From: Alteromonas sp. KUL106
Lineage (GTDB): Bacteria > Pseudomonadota > Gammaproteobacteria > Enterobacterales > Alteromonadaceae
Length of the DNA: 64,000 bases
Direction of reading: 5' to 3'
Assembly (NCBI RefSeq): GCF_009811415.1
Contig: NZ_BLIG01000025.1
Coordinates: 145,924 to 209,923 of the forward strand
Under the pieces are notes generated by a model. That model had not been told where the DNA came from. It ran no database searches and worked only from the letters and a program-made list of their open reading frames with translations. Below are positions 1-10,373 of the stretch, one piece after another (the first letter of the stretch is position 1; each line of letters begins with the position of its first letter). The translations under genes and the position numbers were made by a program.

Positions 1-513
1 CCAAATAGATAGGGAAGAGATGTATCTGTTCTTACCAGCTCGCCATTTATATAAAGAGAAACTGATTCGATCGAACGTCCTTCAACCGCACTTTCTGCAC
101 TAATGTTTAGGCTGAGCTTTTCAAATCCTTCATCTACTTCCAAGCTCTGTTGCGGGAATGAAACGATGGGAGCGTTTGAGTTAACGTTAAGTACCATTGT
201 CGTAATAGCGCTATCGCCTTCATTATCTAATGCAACCGCTTTAAAAATATGTCGTCCTGCTGGAAGAGGGGAGGGGTTTGGTTCGTGTGTATCTAGCCAC
301 CCCATCGCACCAGTTTCATGCGGTTTAGAGCCATGACCAAATAAGAATGGCATTGAGTCATCTGTTCGCACTAATTCATCGTTGATGTAAAGGGTGACAG
401 ATTGAATGTATCTTCCTTCCACTGGACTTTCAGCAGAAATGTTTAAGCTTAATTTTTCAAAACCTTGTTCTACAGTCAAAGAAGGAGAGGGGAACGATAC
501 TGCCGGGGCATTT
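1..513 (-). repeat. Tandem 336-bp repeat encoding Ig-like modules of the PL24 lyase
   Basis: Two in-frame copies with a period of 336 bp (112 residues). Each starts with an AP-VSFP motif (codons near 513 and 177) and carries [13 protein letters not shown] and then a YIN-ELVRTD motif. The second copy is incomplete because of the window edge. Similar C-terminal modules on long ulvan lyases are thought to bind the polysaccharide; that role is inferred here. Confidence 0.8.
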
Positions 514-2015
514 GCGTCGGCTTCTATATCTAGATCAATAATTTGAAGATAAAGAGGCATTGCATTACCGGATGTACGCTCCATCAAGTAGTAGTAGACT
601 TTACCGTCTTTTATATAAAGTGTACCGTGGTCGAAGATTGGACCGTCGTCAGCTTCATATACTCTAACAAAGTTGTCGGTGCCGCCTCGAGCCTTCTCAA
701 CATAGGGACGTCCACCCTCTAAACCTACAATATAAACATTGTCACCTGCAGTGTAAATTTCATCTGCACCAGAGAAATCCGTACTGACTATGAAGTCTTC
801 ACTTCCGGCAGGTTTATAAGAATGAAGCGAAACCTCTTGGTAGTCAGGTCGGTTTCGATCAGTTGAGCGCACTTTACTGATAATGTGAATATCGTCTTTC
901 GCAGTTACCGTCCAATCAAAACCCCCAACGATGTATACGGAGTTGGCTTCTGTATGACTTATATAATCGCCAGGCTCAAATACTTTTATTTCATCTGAAT
1001 CTATGAGCGGCCATGTCATTGGTTCGCCTTTGTGATTCTTCCAGTCTCCAGCGCCATTTGGGTGATCTGAATAAGCGTAATATACGCCATTTTGGTATAG
1101 ATATTTGTCTGTATTATCACTACTACGCTGTTGGAAACCTACGCGAAGTTTTCCATTTATGTACTTCATATTACCGTAAAGTCCCCAGTTGTATGGGTTA
1201 CCCTTGGATTTCTGGTTGTTTTCATTGAACGGAGTGAATGTAGACCATTTTACAGCTTCAGCATCGTAGCGGTTGAATACATAGGCACCGTTATTATTGC
1301 CGCCCAAGCGCATGTAAAGAAGCAATGTACCGTCTACTGTGGTAAAGAATTTAGGATAGGTAAGTCGAGCAAAGTTCCCTTTATCTCCAAGGTCTCCGGT
1401 CATGGTCAGATGTTTGTAATCATCGTCTCCTTGGCTGACTTCGCTAGTATCTTTAACAAACTTATCCAGTGTGAATTCGGAATGAGGAACCTCTGCAGCT
1501 CCTGGTACACTGTAAGAATAGCGAAAGAAATCGTCTTTAAATTTGCCACCGTGATTATTGTCATCGTAAGCATGCATATCGAACACCATATGAATGGTGC
1601 CGTTGATCGGGCTTACGGCTAACCCGATAGTGTTGTGCGATTCACCGACTAAGGGGTCACCTCTGAACCCGGTGTGCCTGTGTGGAAACTCAATCGTTGA
1701 TAATTCGCCGCTTAGCGTATTATAGCGAGAGAGCATTACGTTTCTCTCATTTTTTCCGCCCTTGTACCAAGTCATAAACACATAGTGTTTGTAGGTTTTT
1801 ACCGCATCACCATGTGCTGAGATATTTGGGCCGAAAAAATAGTCGTATTTCTCCCCTGTATCCGGGGTACCTACGTTAGAAAAGTCGAGGTTTCTGCCGT
1901 CAAAGTGCAGTCCTTCATCGGTAATTTTGATTTGTTGTTCAAGTGTCACTTCCGCATTTAACGAAAACGCACCCAATAATGTGGTTGAAACTAACAATGT
2001 TTTTAGGCATTTCAT
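1..2015 (-). CDS. PL24 ulvan lyase, 3' end beyond window
   Basis: The gene reads leftwards from ATG at 2015 and is open to the window edge (about 671 codons seen). A secretion signal (residues 1-21, MKCLKTLL then a hydrophobic stretch ending LNA) precedes a BNR_4-type beta-propeller. H127 (GESHN), H148, Y220 (LTYPKFF) and R236 (LLYMR) match in order and nearly in spacing the His/His/Tyr/Arg set I recall for the PL24 enzyme LOR_107 (His-His 21 apart, Tyr-Arg 16 apart). The family cuts rhamnose-3-sulfate/uronate bonds in ulvan by beta-elimination. The catalytic domain is followed by two copies of a 112-residue Ig-like module, probably substrate binding; the second is cut by the edge. It is divergent from the GH88 gene, which would process its unsaturated products. 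The exact C-terminus is unknown. Confidence 0.9.
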   Translation of the reverse strand, partial: MKCLKTLLVSTTLLGAFSLNAEVTLEQQIKITDEGLHFDGRNLDFSNVGTPDTGEKYDYFFGPNISAHGDAVKTYKHYVFMTWYKGGKNERNVMLSRYNTLSGELSTIEFPHRHTGFRGDPLVGESHNTIGLAVSPINGTIHMVFDMHAYDDNNHGGKFKDDFFRYSYSVPGAAEVPHSEFTLDKFVKDTSEVSQGDDDYKHLTMTGDLGDKGNFARLTYPKFFTTVDGTLLLYMRLGGNNNGAYVFNRYDAEAVKWSTFTPFNENNQKSKGNPYNWGLYGNMKYINGKLRVGFQQRSSDNTDKYLYQNGVYYAYSDHPNGAGDWKNHKGEPMTWPLIDSDEIKVFEPGDYISHTEANSVYIVGGFDWTVTAKDDIHIISKVRSTDRNRPDYQEVSLHSYKPAGSEDFIVSTDFSGADEIYTAGDNVYIVGLEGGRPYVEKARGGTDNFVRVYEADDGPIFDHGTLYIKDGKVYYYLMERTSGNAMPLYLQIIDLDIEADANAPAVSFPSPSLTVEQGFEKLSLNISAESPVEGRYIQSVTLYINDELVRTDDSMPFLFGHGSKPHETGAMGWLDTHEPNPSPLPAGRHIFKAVALDNEGDSAITTMVLNVNSNAPIVSFPQQSLEVDEGFEKLSLNISAESAVEGRSIESVSLYINGELVRTDTSLPYLF

Positions 2016-2183
2016 AATTTTATTAGCTCAAGTTTGTTATTAAAAGAAGTTCGTTTAAACCAAATGTTAATACTGCAACATTTCAATAACATTCAGCTTC
2101 GCGCACACCATATTACATTGCGTTTACAAAAGCATTACTTTATGATCATCATTAGTCAAAAGTAGTCATAAGGGCGGAAGATC
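2016..2183. promoter_or_regulatory. Divergent promoter region, PL24 lyase / GH88
   Basis: This 168-bp AT-rich spacer separates the divergent PL24 and GH88 genes and must hold both promoters. It contains ATGATCAT followed by CATTAGTC (about 2142-2157), which loosely resembles the TAATGAT elements ahead of the GH43 and second receptor genes. I cannot assign -35/-10 boxes with certainty. Confidence 0.5.
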
Positions 2184-3947
2184 GTGGGTCATAAAAAAGA
2201 TAAGAAAAAAGATTTCTTAGTACGAAAACATATTACTCGAGACAGTGCGCGAAAGAATATGAATTGGGTAGGAGCAACACTTTTCACCATAATGTCCATT
2301 AGTGCATGTAGTGAACAACATGTTTCAAAACCTGCAGCTGAGGAAGCTAAGACAACCCAAGAAGATAAGCAATTATTTACTGTGCAAGATGCTCTGGGAA
2401 ATCTTACTTTTGCTAAGAATCAATATTTAAAGATGGCGAGCCATATTGAAGCTGAACGTCATTTATATTATCGACCGGCCTGCGTTGAAGATACTTCAAT
2501 GATTTGTGTTCCTCGCTCATATGAGCACGGGGGCATTTTTATGGATAAATATGAAAAGTGGACTAACGGCTTTTTCCCCGGCGTAATGTGGAAACTACTG
2601 TCTAACAAAGACTATGTGGAATGGGCCGAAAGTGAGGAAAAGCAACTTCTAAACTTTGCCACGCACTATCAGAAGGCGTTAGACGGAGATGCTACGCTTG
2701 ATTCAACGCATGATTTAGGTTTTATGCTTTATGATTCATATGGCGAAGCCCTAAATTACGAAGGCTTGAGTGATGAGCTTAGATCTAAGTATGTTTCAAT
2801 TTTGGCCAAAGGTAGAGAAACACTTTCCAGCCGGTTTAATGCAGAAAAAGGTGTTATAAAATCTTGGGATTTCGTCCCTCATATGAAGGTATCTGTATCA
2901 AGAAACGGTAAAGACGTCGTAGAGTTACACCAAATTGCAGATCCATGGACATTCCCAGTCATAATCGACAACATGATGAACCTAGAATACCTGCTAGATA
3001 GCGATTCATCGCATTACAAAGACATTGCAATAACGCATGCTAAAACAACGCTCAAGAATCATTATTTTTATGAAGAAAATGATCCTGAACAGCGGTATCC
3101 CATTGCATACCATGTTTTTGATTATGGCAAACGTAAACCAGGAAATTGGCAGGGGTTAGGTAACATTTCAGCTTGGGCTAGAGGACAGGGATGGTCGTTG
3201 TATGGTTATGTAACGATTGTCGACTATATGTCTAATTTAAAGCTGAGTGACGCGGAACGCGGGGCTTTCGAAAAGCATTTAAGTAACGTGCTAAATAGCA
3301 TTGAGCATTTGCTAGAAGAAGACCTCGTTCCTTTTTGGGACTTTTGGGCTAGCAGAGACAACGCTTATGAGTATGCCGAAAACACGTCTTTAGAAACGTC
3401 TGTGTACTCGGGAATTTTAGAGCTTTGTGCGAACAGAATAGAGCCCCATATTCTGCCGTATAAAGGTTATCGCCCTCAATTATTAAATGCTTCAATGCTA
3501 ACCGATGAATCGCTAAATGAGCTCAAAAGCCAGAAAAACTGGTATGGTTCTGACATTTTGCAGGGAGATAAGCTTGTTCCTTGCGGACGGGAACCTTACC
3601 CAGCAACGCATACTAAAATTCCTAAAGACACCTCAGCCGCCGCTATTTACGCATCTGCACTTTATCGTTACGCAACTATTACGAAAGACGCCAACCAGAA
3701 ACAAAAATATGGAGCCCTCGCTGACAAAATCATGGCAGAACTGACTTCTAACTATAGAACTGATAGAAACAACAATGGGCGAGATATGAGCTTCGAACTT
3801 GGTTTTGTGCTTGATGAAGCAACGGGGGACATGGGGAACGCTGGTGAAATTGATACGCCTATAATCTATGGCGACTTTTACTTTGTCGAGGCCAACATTA
3901 GAAAGGTCGACTTTGAGCGTTCTCGCGGCGTAAAACTGCATAATTAA
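2184..3947 (+). CDS. GH88 unsaturated glucuronyl hydrolase, lipoprotein
   Basis: This family hydrolyses the 4,5-unsaturated uronic acid left at the non-reducing end after lyase cleavage. The protein has the family's conserved WTNGFFPGVMW (126-136), STHDLGF (174-180, with a candidate catalytic Asp at 177) and WARGQGWSLYGY. A lipobox SISAC puts Cys42 at the lipid site, so the enzyme is probably anchored in the outer membrane or periplasm. I keep the GTG start at 2184 because AGGGCGGAAG lies just upstream and because it gives a basic N-region; an internal ATG at 2259 would leave the signal without positive charge. The sulfatase gene follows 12 bp downstream, so the two are very likely one transcript. 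Confidence 0.9.
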   Translation: MGHKKDKKKDFLVRKHITRDSARKNMNWVGATLFTIMSISACSEQHVSKPAAEEAKTTQEDKQLFTVQDALGNLTFAKNQYLKMASHIEAERHLYYRPACVEDTSMICVPRSYEHGGIFMDKYEKWTNGFFPGVMWKLLSNKDYVEWAESEEKQLLNFATHYQKALDGDATLDSTHDLGFMLYDSYGEALNYEGLSDELRSKYVSILAKGRETLSSRFNAEKGVIKSWDFVPHMKVSVSRNGKDVVELHQIADPWTFPVIIDNMMNLEYLLDSDSSHYKDIAITHAKTTLKNHYFYEENDPEQRYPIAYHVFDYGKRKPGNWQGLGNISAWARGQGWSLYGYVTIVDYMSNLKLSDAERGAFEKHLSNVLNSIEHLLEEDLVPFWDFWASRDNAYEYAENTSLETSVYSGILELCANRIEPHILPYKGYRPQLLNASMLTDESLNELKSQKNWYGSDILQGDKLVPCGREPYPATHTKIPKDTSAAAIYASALYRYATITKDANQKQKYGALADKIMAELTSNYRTDRNNNGRDMSFELGFVLDEATGDMGNAGEIDTPIIYGDFYFVEANIRKVDFERSRGVKLHN

Positions 3948-3959
3948 GGAATTAGGGAA

Positions 3960-5420
3960 ATGTTACGAAGAAAAGCTCTTTTACTAGGAAGTATATTTGT
4001 TTTTGCTGCAGCTAATGCCTTTGGTGGAAACACGTCAAAAGATTTGAATAATCGTCCGAACATTCTTATGTTAGCTGTCGATGATTTAAACAGCTGGGTA
4101 GGAGCGATGAATGGCCATCCTAGCACCAAAACGCCCAACATTGACAGATTGGCTTCAGAGGCCATCACGTTCACTAATGCCCATGCTCCAGCACCACTTT
4201 GTGGCCCATCAAGAGCAAGCATTATGACCGGACTTCTTCCTTCAACAACGGGAATATATGGGCATGTGCAGGACAACGACATTCGTTCTGCAAACAGAAA
4301 AGCTGCGCAGTCAACGTTTCTCAGTGAGTACTTTAAACAACACGGATATTATACTGCAGCTGTAGGCAAAATATTCCATCAAAGTGTTGCTGACGGAAGT
4401 TTCGATGTGTTTGGTGGAAGAGAGCCTTTGTTTGGACCATATTCTCCCGAGCCAATAAAGTGGGATAGGAAAGGAACCAGCACTGACTGGGGAGCCTACC
4501 CTGAAAAAGATGAAATGATGCCAGACTATGATTCGGCTCAGTGGTTAGTCGAGCAGTTACAACGTAAACATGACAAACCTTTTTTTATCGCTGGTGGATT
4601 CCTTCGTCCACACGTGCCTTGGACCGTGCCTCAAAAGTGGTTTGATATGCATCCGCTCGAAGGTATCGAACTCCCTCCCTATTTACCCAGCGATTTAGAC
4701 GATGTGCCTGACATTGCAAAACGCATTTCTACCTATGAAATGATGCCAACGACCGATTGGGCAATAGAATCTGGAGAATGGAAGAATATTGTACAGGCAT
4801 ATTTGGCTAGTATTTCGTTTGTAGACCATTACATTGGGCAGGTGCTTGACGCGCTGGAGTCTAGCGAATATGCAGACAATACGATTGTCGTACTATGGGG
4901 GGACCATGGTTATGATGTTGGAGAGAAGAACCGTTTCGCTAAGATGGCGTTGTGGGAAACGTCTACTAAAACTACGCTTATTATTAAGTCTCCGAGCTCT
5001 TCTTTAGGGCTAAAAAGTGATCGCCCAGTGAGTCTAGTCGATCTGTATCCTACATTGGTAAAAATGGCTGGCTTACCAGCAAATCTGCTCAATGAGGGGA
5101 ACGATATCACCCCCTTGATCTCCAACCCGAATGCCGAATGGGAGCATGTTGCTTTAACCACGTTTGGTCCTAACAACCACGCGGTAAAGAGTGAGCGTTT
5201 TCGATACATTCGTTACGAAGACGGTAGTGAAGAGTTATACGATCACTCAACAGATCCTAACGAATGGAATAACTTAGCTAGTAATCCCTTCTATTCTAAT
5301 GTAATAAATGAGCTTAAAGCTAAGCTACCAAAAGAAAATGCGAAGTGGTCGCCTGTGTCTCAGTTTAAAAGTAATGAATACTTTAAGGGACTGACGGAAT
5401 CTAGCCAGAATGAAAAGTAA
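3960..5420 (+). CDS. S1 sulfatase, iduronate-2-sulfatase-like
   Basis: A secreted type I sulfatase. After a signal peptide (1-22, ending ANA-FGG) comes the metal-binding motif PNILMLAVDDLN with DD at 41-42, then CGPSR at 81-85. Cys81 is the residue converted to formylglycine by a maturase encoded elsewhere. GKIFH (about 137-141) and WGDHGYDVGEKNRF are also typical of the iduronate-2-sulfatase-like branch (SulfAtlas S1_7 by appearance, not checked). The likely role is removal of sulfate from ulvan oligosaccharides. RBS AGGGAA lies just ahead of the ATG, and the gene sits 12 bp after GH88 in the same direction. About 270 bp without a gene follow it. Confidence 0.88.
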   Translation: MLRRKALLLGSIFVFAAANAFGGNTSKDLNNRPNILMLAVDDLNSWVGAMNGHPSTKTPNIDRLASEAITFTNAHAPAPLCGPSRASIMTGLLPSTTGIYGHVQDNDIRSANRKAAQSTFLSEYFKQHGYYTAAVGKIFHQSVADGSFDVFGGREPLFGPYSPEPIKWDRKGTSTDWGAYPEKDEMMPDYDSAQWLVEQLQRKHDKPFFIAGGFLRPHVPWTVPQKWFDMHPLEGIELPPYLPSDLDDVPDIAKRISTYEMMPTTDWAIESGEWKNIVQAYLASISFVDHYIGQVLDALESSEYADNTIVVLWGDHGYDVGEKNRFAKMALWETSTKTTLIIKSPSSSLGLKSDRPVSLVDLYPTLVKMAGLPANLLNEGNDITPLISNPNAEWEHVALTTFGPNNHAVKSERFRYIRYEDGSEELYDHSTDPNEWNNLASNPFYSNVINELKAKLPKENAKWSPVSQFKSNEYFKGLTESSQNEK

Positions 5421-5623
5421 AAGAGCTAACCTAGAGGCTAATGTTTGTGCTGTCCGCGGGAATGAAGAGGATATCGCGAGTCGAATTTACACCATCCATG
5501 ATGATGCTAATGATTTGTCTAGAAAATCGCCAGTGCTCTTGAAGCTTTGGTGAAAATATAAACATTAACTCGGAATAAGTAGGTAGCGGCAGTTAGTCAG
5601 CTTTCTTTGTCTCGTCACATATT

Positions 5624-5658
5624 TAAAAACGCCCTGGTAATCTAACGATTACAAGGCG
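5624..5658 (-). terminator. Rho-independent terminator of the S8 protease gene
   Basis: Read on the minus strand, the segment has CCTTGTAATC, a GTTA loop and GATTACCAGG (one mismatch), then GCGTTTTTAAA. It starts about 30 bp after the protease stop codon. Confidence 0.75.
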
Positions 5659-5687
5659 GCTCTGTATATTCGCTGGGGGTAAAGCCT

Positions 5688-8600
5688 TTAGCGTTTAAAG
5701 CGTCTGCGTAGATAAACCGCAGGCGCTAACAACAACGCAATCCAGCCAAATGAACCACCGCTCTTGTCATTGACAGGTATTGTTACGGTTTCCGTTGCGG
5801 TATCCATACCATCCGTTGCTGCAACAGTAACTGCAATACTGCTTGATTGCTCGTGGCTTGGCGCTGTACCATTGAACGTAGTTGTCTGAACGCCGTTGAT
5901 GGTAATGGTCACATCGTCACCGTCAGCGTCAGTCGCTGAGGCAGAAACGGTATAGGTTTCACCCTCATCAACACTTGTCGGTGCAGTTATAGAAATAACT
6001 GGCGCATCCTGCACGCCAGCCACACTCACTGACACTGTACCTTCACCAATCACATCGCCAAGTACTTCCTCTTCTTCATTGACAGTGCTTTCTTCACGTA
6101 CTGTGTAGGTAAATGTATCTTCACCGAAGAAGTCTGCGTTTGGCACATAGGTTACAGTGCCATCTTCATGCACCGTGACCGTACCATTAGCAGGTTCAGT
6201 AGTAATGGCGACGGTAGAAGGGTCGAGTGGTGCTTTATCTATGACGATTGGTCTGTGCGTGCGAAAGTCACCTGAAAGAGAAGACATTGTGAAATCGTTG
6301 ATAATTGTGCTATCCATTTCGTTAGCAAGGATATTAGCTGTGATCGATGCGTCTTCGTTCACCTGAAGACTGTCGTCCATCAATTCACCTGCAGCGACAA
6401 TTTCTCCAGCATAACTAATCGAAATGTCATCGCCAGTGCTAATGTTGAGTACAAACTCATCACCCTGAACAGGCAGAATGCCTTGAACCTCACCATTGCT
6501 GTAGGCGCCAAAGGTTGTGCCAATTGTACCAACTATATTTTCTGCTCCTACCACAGTATCGTATGCAGGTGCGTTCATCGTACCGTATACAAAGTTTATG
6601 GTGCCTGTCTCGTAGTTAAACCACAATTGGAAACTAAAACTTGTGCCTTCTTGGCCAGCCAGCTGCACATTTTCCCACGCTACAACAAAGTGTCCAGTGA
6701 CTACACTAAGCGCGTATATTTCACCTGTGCCAACGCCATCGCTTCCAGCCAAGTCAAAGTCAGTCCAAAAGGGCGCGACAATGTTATTTGGCTCTAAAAG
6801 ACTAGGTAAAGCTTGGGGCGTTGGTGTAGTCGTGTTGCCAGAACTGGTTCCTAAAGAAACAAAACCATTAGATGAAACTTGCATTGTAGTATACTGTTGA
6901 CCTAAATAAGTAATAGCACGTGGCAAGTTCACCTCAATACTTGCATCATCACATTGTTCAGAACACACCAGCGGCGAAGTTACCAGTGACATTGGAAGAT
7001 AACGAGGGAGTCCTCGTCTTTGCAGTTCGTCACCAATACTAGTATCAGGAGTCATTGTGAAAGGCGCTGTATCTAATGAACCCTGCCAATTGATTGTTCG
7101 GGTTGCTGGATTATATGAAATTGGCTCTTGCTTTCCATTTTTGGTAGCAGAAAGCGTTGCCAAGTCAATAGCGAACTTGTGATCTATGACGCCTGAAATA
7201 TCAATTAATCCGGTTTTTTCTAAGTTGACCGCACTAACTTCATTGGCAACTCTCTCTCCTTCAGGAGCAATACTAGCGCTAACACTGCTGTCAAATACGG
7301 CGGGTTCGTCGCTACTCACTGGATATAATGCTATAGGAATAAAATAGTCGGTAGTTGTGTTGTCCCCGTCTGTCCAATTTATACCGCCAAATGACCACTT
7401 ATTACTCTCTGCCCTTGTAACGTCTACTGATATCATAATTTCAGCCGACGATCCTGCTGACAGCGTTACCGCTTTAGGGATGATCTCTACCGCGATGTCC
7501 GAGTCATCGAACATAGTAGTTGCATCTACGGTTACATCAGCGTTGCTCGTGTTAGTAACCGTAATGGACATATCACAAGTTAAATAACAGCTTGCATCTA
7601 CTAAACTTAAATCACTGTAAGTAAGTTCAACGCTGGTTGCCCGCGGAAGATCTAGTCGACCGGCACCCACATCAAAATTATCAGCAGGCGTAAATGCGTC
7701 TTCTTTTAATACATCGCGAATTGATGAGGTAACAAGCGCGCTCTTAATTTGCTGTGCAGACCAGTCAGGGTGCATTTGCCGAAGCAATGCCGCAGCCCCG
7801 GCAACGTGTGGCGCAGCCATAGAAGTCCCGTCTTTAAACGAGAAGTTTTCGCCGAGATGGTCAGGTGCATCGGGCGACTCACCTGAGAAGATGCGTGTAC
7901 CAGGCGCAGCAATATTAGGTTTGAGGAACGACGGGTCACCACCAGGACCACGAGAACTATCCTCATTCATTATGTCGGCCAGACTGTCGGATACCGCGCG
8001 AACAATTTCATTGCCAATGGTAACGTTAACTGGCTCTTCTGAAGCTAAGACAAGGTCAGCTAACGCGGCGCCCGGTGTGGCAGGTAACATAAGCGACGGT
8101 ACCATTTGGGTAGGAGTTAAGCCACCCATTGGTATAGGTGCTTCACCACGACCTTCTTGATTGTAAATAAGGACCGCTGTCGCCCCAGCCGCCTCAGCAT
8201 TAGCGATTTTACTCGCAAAACTACACGTACCACGGCTTATAAGCGCAATAGCGTCATCGAATACGGTTGTATCTACATAGGGTGAACAGCCTTCAACATT
8301 CTCTGCATCTATTTCGCCGGAAAAAATGACGGGTGCCGTAATTGGGTTGTCTAATACAACGCCAGGGTTACCCACAGAATAAATAGCGGGAATAGCACCG
8401 ATTGTAGTATCACCTTCAATGGTAACTTCATTGGCAAAAAGACGATTGGTTGTGGTGTTGGCAACCGTCAGTACGTTTTCGTCGCAGCCCGGACAACCTA
8501 TGGTTGTATCACCTGGGCCATCGTTGCCTGCTGCAAAGACAGTGACGACACCAGCATCGTTCATGGCCTCAAACACGCTGGCATAGAAATTACTGGGCAT

Positions 8601-9668
8601 TCCGCCAGCACCACCACCCCACGAGTTGTTGACAATATCTGCACCATCTTCCAGTGAAGCTTCTAGCATAGAAAGCAGCATGGAAGATGCGCCACTAGAA
8701 CTGCTTGGATCTGCAGGTGTGGCGTACAATCCCTTGTACACCATCAGGTAAGCCGCTGGTGCAACACCTGAAATTTCAGCTTCGGCACCATCGCGTTCTG
8801 CCATTACTCCGTAATTACCCACTGCAGTACCTGCTACGTGTGTACCGTGGCCGTTAAAACCAAGAGGGTTCTCGTATTCACCTTCGACAATGCTAAAGCC
8901 CTCAACAATCGGGGCCGCACGTGCGACAATAAGTTTGTTATTACAGAAATCTGGTACTTCAGAGCAATAGTCGTCTGTGGGCAGTGTAGCAGGGTCCGGG
9001 GCCGTAAAGTTAGCACCGCTAAATAATGGGTTTTCGGGGCGAATACCACTGTCAATAACGGCCACTTTTACCCCTGACCCTGCGTTTTCTTTGCCACCAA
9101 ACTGTTCCCACGTTTCGATAGCGCCTATCAAATCTAAACTCGCGTCCATCTGTGCATGGTGAATAACATCAGGATATACCGCTTTAACACTAGGAAGGCT
9201 TGCGAGTTTATCCAACGCACTTTTAGACACCATGCCTGCAAAGCCATTAAACGCAGTGGTATAAGAGAGGTCTGACTCAAACGCGGAATCGAACGATTTA
9301 ATACTTTGAATAACCGATTGCTGCTGGGTTTTAAGGAACGACTTGTATTCTTTCGCTGCATTCGACTTAAAGTTAACCTTTTGCTCCTTATGTGCAGATA
9401 CTGCACTAACATTGGGGTTAACACCGCTAAATTGCGCCATGGGAGAGTCGTTCAACTGCACGATAATGCGCACTCTGCTATCACTTGTCTGAATTGCATT
9501 GGCCAAAATATTCTTTTTGTCGAAAGAGGCTTCAATAGCATTTTTTTGCTCTACGCTAATTCCTGAAATTGGAAGAACGTGAGATGAAGTCTCCGCATCA
9601 ACGGTTGAGCCCGCTATGACCGCTGTTATAACGGTACTTAATATTGTTTTTTTCATAATCATTCTCAT
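5688..9668 (-). CDS. Secreted S8 subtilisin-like protease with PA domain and GlyGly-CTERM anchor
   Basis: A large exported serine endoprotease (1326 aa). In order: signal peptide (1-25); an I9-type propeptide (about 65-170); the S8 catalytic domain with Asp206 (VIDSGI), His274 (GHGTHVAG), oxyanion Asn382 and Ser616 (GTSMAAPHVAG); an inserted PA domain (about 440-550); Fn3-like and propeller-like stretches; a cadherin-like VCBS module (VNEDASITANIL to FTYTV); and an Ig-like domain. The C-terminus is GGSFGW, a hydrophobic helix and RRRFKR, the GlyGly-CTERM signal recognised by rhombosortase. The start at 9668 has AGGGAAA upstream; a second ATG three codons later is possible. It probably supplies nutrients from protein and has no clear link to ulvan. 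A terminator follows. Confidence 0.93.
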   Translation of the reverse strand: MRMIMKKTILSTVITAVIAGSTVDAETSSHVLPISGISVEQKNAIEASFDKKNILANAIQTSDSRVRIIVQLNDSPMAQFSGVNPNVSAVSAHKEQKVNFKSNAAKEYKSFLKTQQQSVIQSIKSFDSAFESDLSYTTAFNGFAGMVSKSALDKLASLPSVKAVYPDVIHHAQMDASLDLIGAIETWEQFGGKENAGSGVKVAVIDSGIRPENPLFSGANFTAPDPATLPTDDYCSEVPDFCNNKLIVARAAPIVEGFSIVEGEYENPLGFNGHGTHVAGTAVGNYGVMAERDGAEAEISGVAPAAYLMVYKGLYATPADPSSSSGASSMLLSMLEASLEDGADIVNNSWGGGAGGMPSNFYASVFEAMNDAGVVTVFAAGNDGPGDTTIGCPGCDENVLTVANTTTNRLFANEVTIEGDTTIGAIPAIYSVGNPGVVLDNPITAPVIFSGEIDAENVEGCSPYVDTTVFDDAIALISRGTCSFASKIANAEAAGATAVLIYNQEGRGEAPIPMGGLTPTQMVPSLMLPATPGAALADLVLASEEPVNVTIGNEIVRAVSDSLADIMNEDSSRGPGGDPSFLKPNIAAPGTRIFSGESPDAPDHLGENFSFKDGTSMAAPHVAGAAALLRQMHPDWSAQQIKSALVTSSIRDVLKEDAFTPADNFDVGAGRLDLPRATSVELTYSDLSLVDASCYLTCDMSITVTNTSNADVTVDATTMFDDSDIAVEIIPKAVTLSAGSSAEIMISVDVTRAESNKWSFGGINWTDGDNTTTDYFIPIALYPVSSDEPAVFDSSVSASIAPEGERVANEVSAVNLEKTGLIDISGVIDHKFAIDLATLSATKNGKQEPISYNPATRTINWQGSLDTAPFTMTPDTSIGDELQRRGLPRYLPMSLVTSPLVCSEQCDDASIEVNLPRAITYLGQQYTTMQVSSNGFVSLGTSSGNTTTPTPQALPSLLEPNNIVAPFWTDFDLAGSDGVGTGEIYALSVVTGHFVVAWENVQLAGQEGTSFSFQLWFNYETGTINFVYGTMNAPAYDTVVGAENIVGTIGTTFGAYSNGEVQGILPVQGDEFVLNISTGDDISISYAGEIVAAGELMDDSLQVNEDASITANILANEMDSTIINDFTMSSLSGDFRTHRPIVIDKAPLDPSTVAITTEPANGTVTVHEDGTVTYVPNADFFGEDTFTYTVREESTVNEEEEVLGDVIGEGTVSVSVAGVQDAPVISITAPTSVDEGETYTVSASATDADGDDVTITINGVQTTTFNGTAPSHEQSSSIAVTVAATDGMDTATETVTIPVNDKSGGSFGWIALLLAPAVYLRRRFKR

Positions 9669-10373
9669 GTTGGTAGTTTCCCTGAAGTCTGGTGATAGAC
9701 GACTTTTTAACTGTGCCAGTTAAAAAAGGTTTCTCTGAATATTCACCAAGACTAAACATCTCTAGCACATAAGTTTTGTGAGTGTAATTGGTTGGAAAAA
9801 AACGAAAGAATCTAAGGTTTTTGCTCGAATTAACTTTCTATATGAAGAAATTGAGGGCTTAAAACGAACAATTAAAAAGCATCAAAAAGCCGCTTGGAGG
9901 AATGTATTTTTGCAGAGGTTCCTAAAAGTTGTTCTGTCTAGTGTTATCTGTGTCATTTGGAAACTGGTAAATATCGGAAAAAACTTCTACCTAATATAGT
10001 GAGATTACATTTACGGTGCTACTAAATCGCTTATTGCATCTTTATTCGATTGAATAGCAAGTGAGTAATTGACACATTTACGTTAAAAATATAGCTCACA
10101 CCTGCAGTAATATATTATGAAGCAGATATCGGAAACGGGGGAATACCTTTATAGCCTGTTACCGCAACACGGGGTTGCCTGTCAATGTAAGAAGTTTGAT
10201 TAACAACCAACTATTCCTTTTTATTAAATGATATTAGAGGCCAGAACGTTCGATTTTTTATTTTCATTACATCGTTGTGCCTTAGAATATATTAGATGGA
10301 GTTGTAATGGCAAAAATGGACTTATCGCAAGCTTAAGTTATTAGCTTTTCATTTTGTCTACTAGAGATTAACC
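9669..10373. other. Long intergenic region
   Basis: This 705-bp AT-rich stretch must hold the promoters of the leftward protease and the rightward response regulator. The only open frame is a doubtful 73-codon one (9778-9999). The G-rich stretch around 10130-10190 was checked by eye for a cyclic-di-GMP riboswitch and does not fit the motif. Confidence 0.4.
9778..9999 (+). CDS. Possible small basic protein, unknown
   Basis: A 73-codon frame with a GTG start and no good ribosome binding site. The product is rich in Lys/Arg, with an amphipathic first half (EEIEGLKRTIKKHQKAA) and a hydrophobic stretch near residues 48-64. I recognise no family. It could be a small membrane-associated protein or a chance frame in the protease promoter region. 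Confidence 0.25.
   Translation: MSVIGWKKTKESKVFARINFLYEEIEGLKRTIKKHQKAAWRNVFLQRFLKVVLSSVICVIWKLVNIGKNFYLI

Noticed and set aside
1131..1622. 163-codon plus-strand frame
   Set aside because: It lies opposite the PL24 gene, whose translation shows intact catalytic motifs; the frame is a shadow.
7706..7966. Minus-strand frame inside the protease gene, and other frames opposite large genes
   Set aside because: They overlap well-supported coding sequence in another frame and show no family motifs.
10120..10200. Possible c-di-GMP riboswitch ahead of the response regulator
   Set aside because: The G-rich stretch lacks the conserved GEMM-type bulges and helices.
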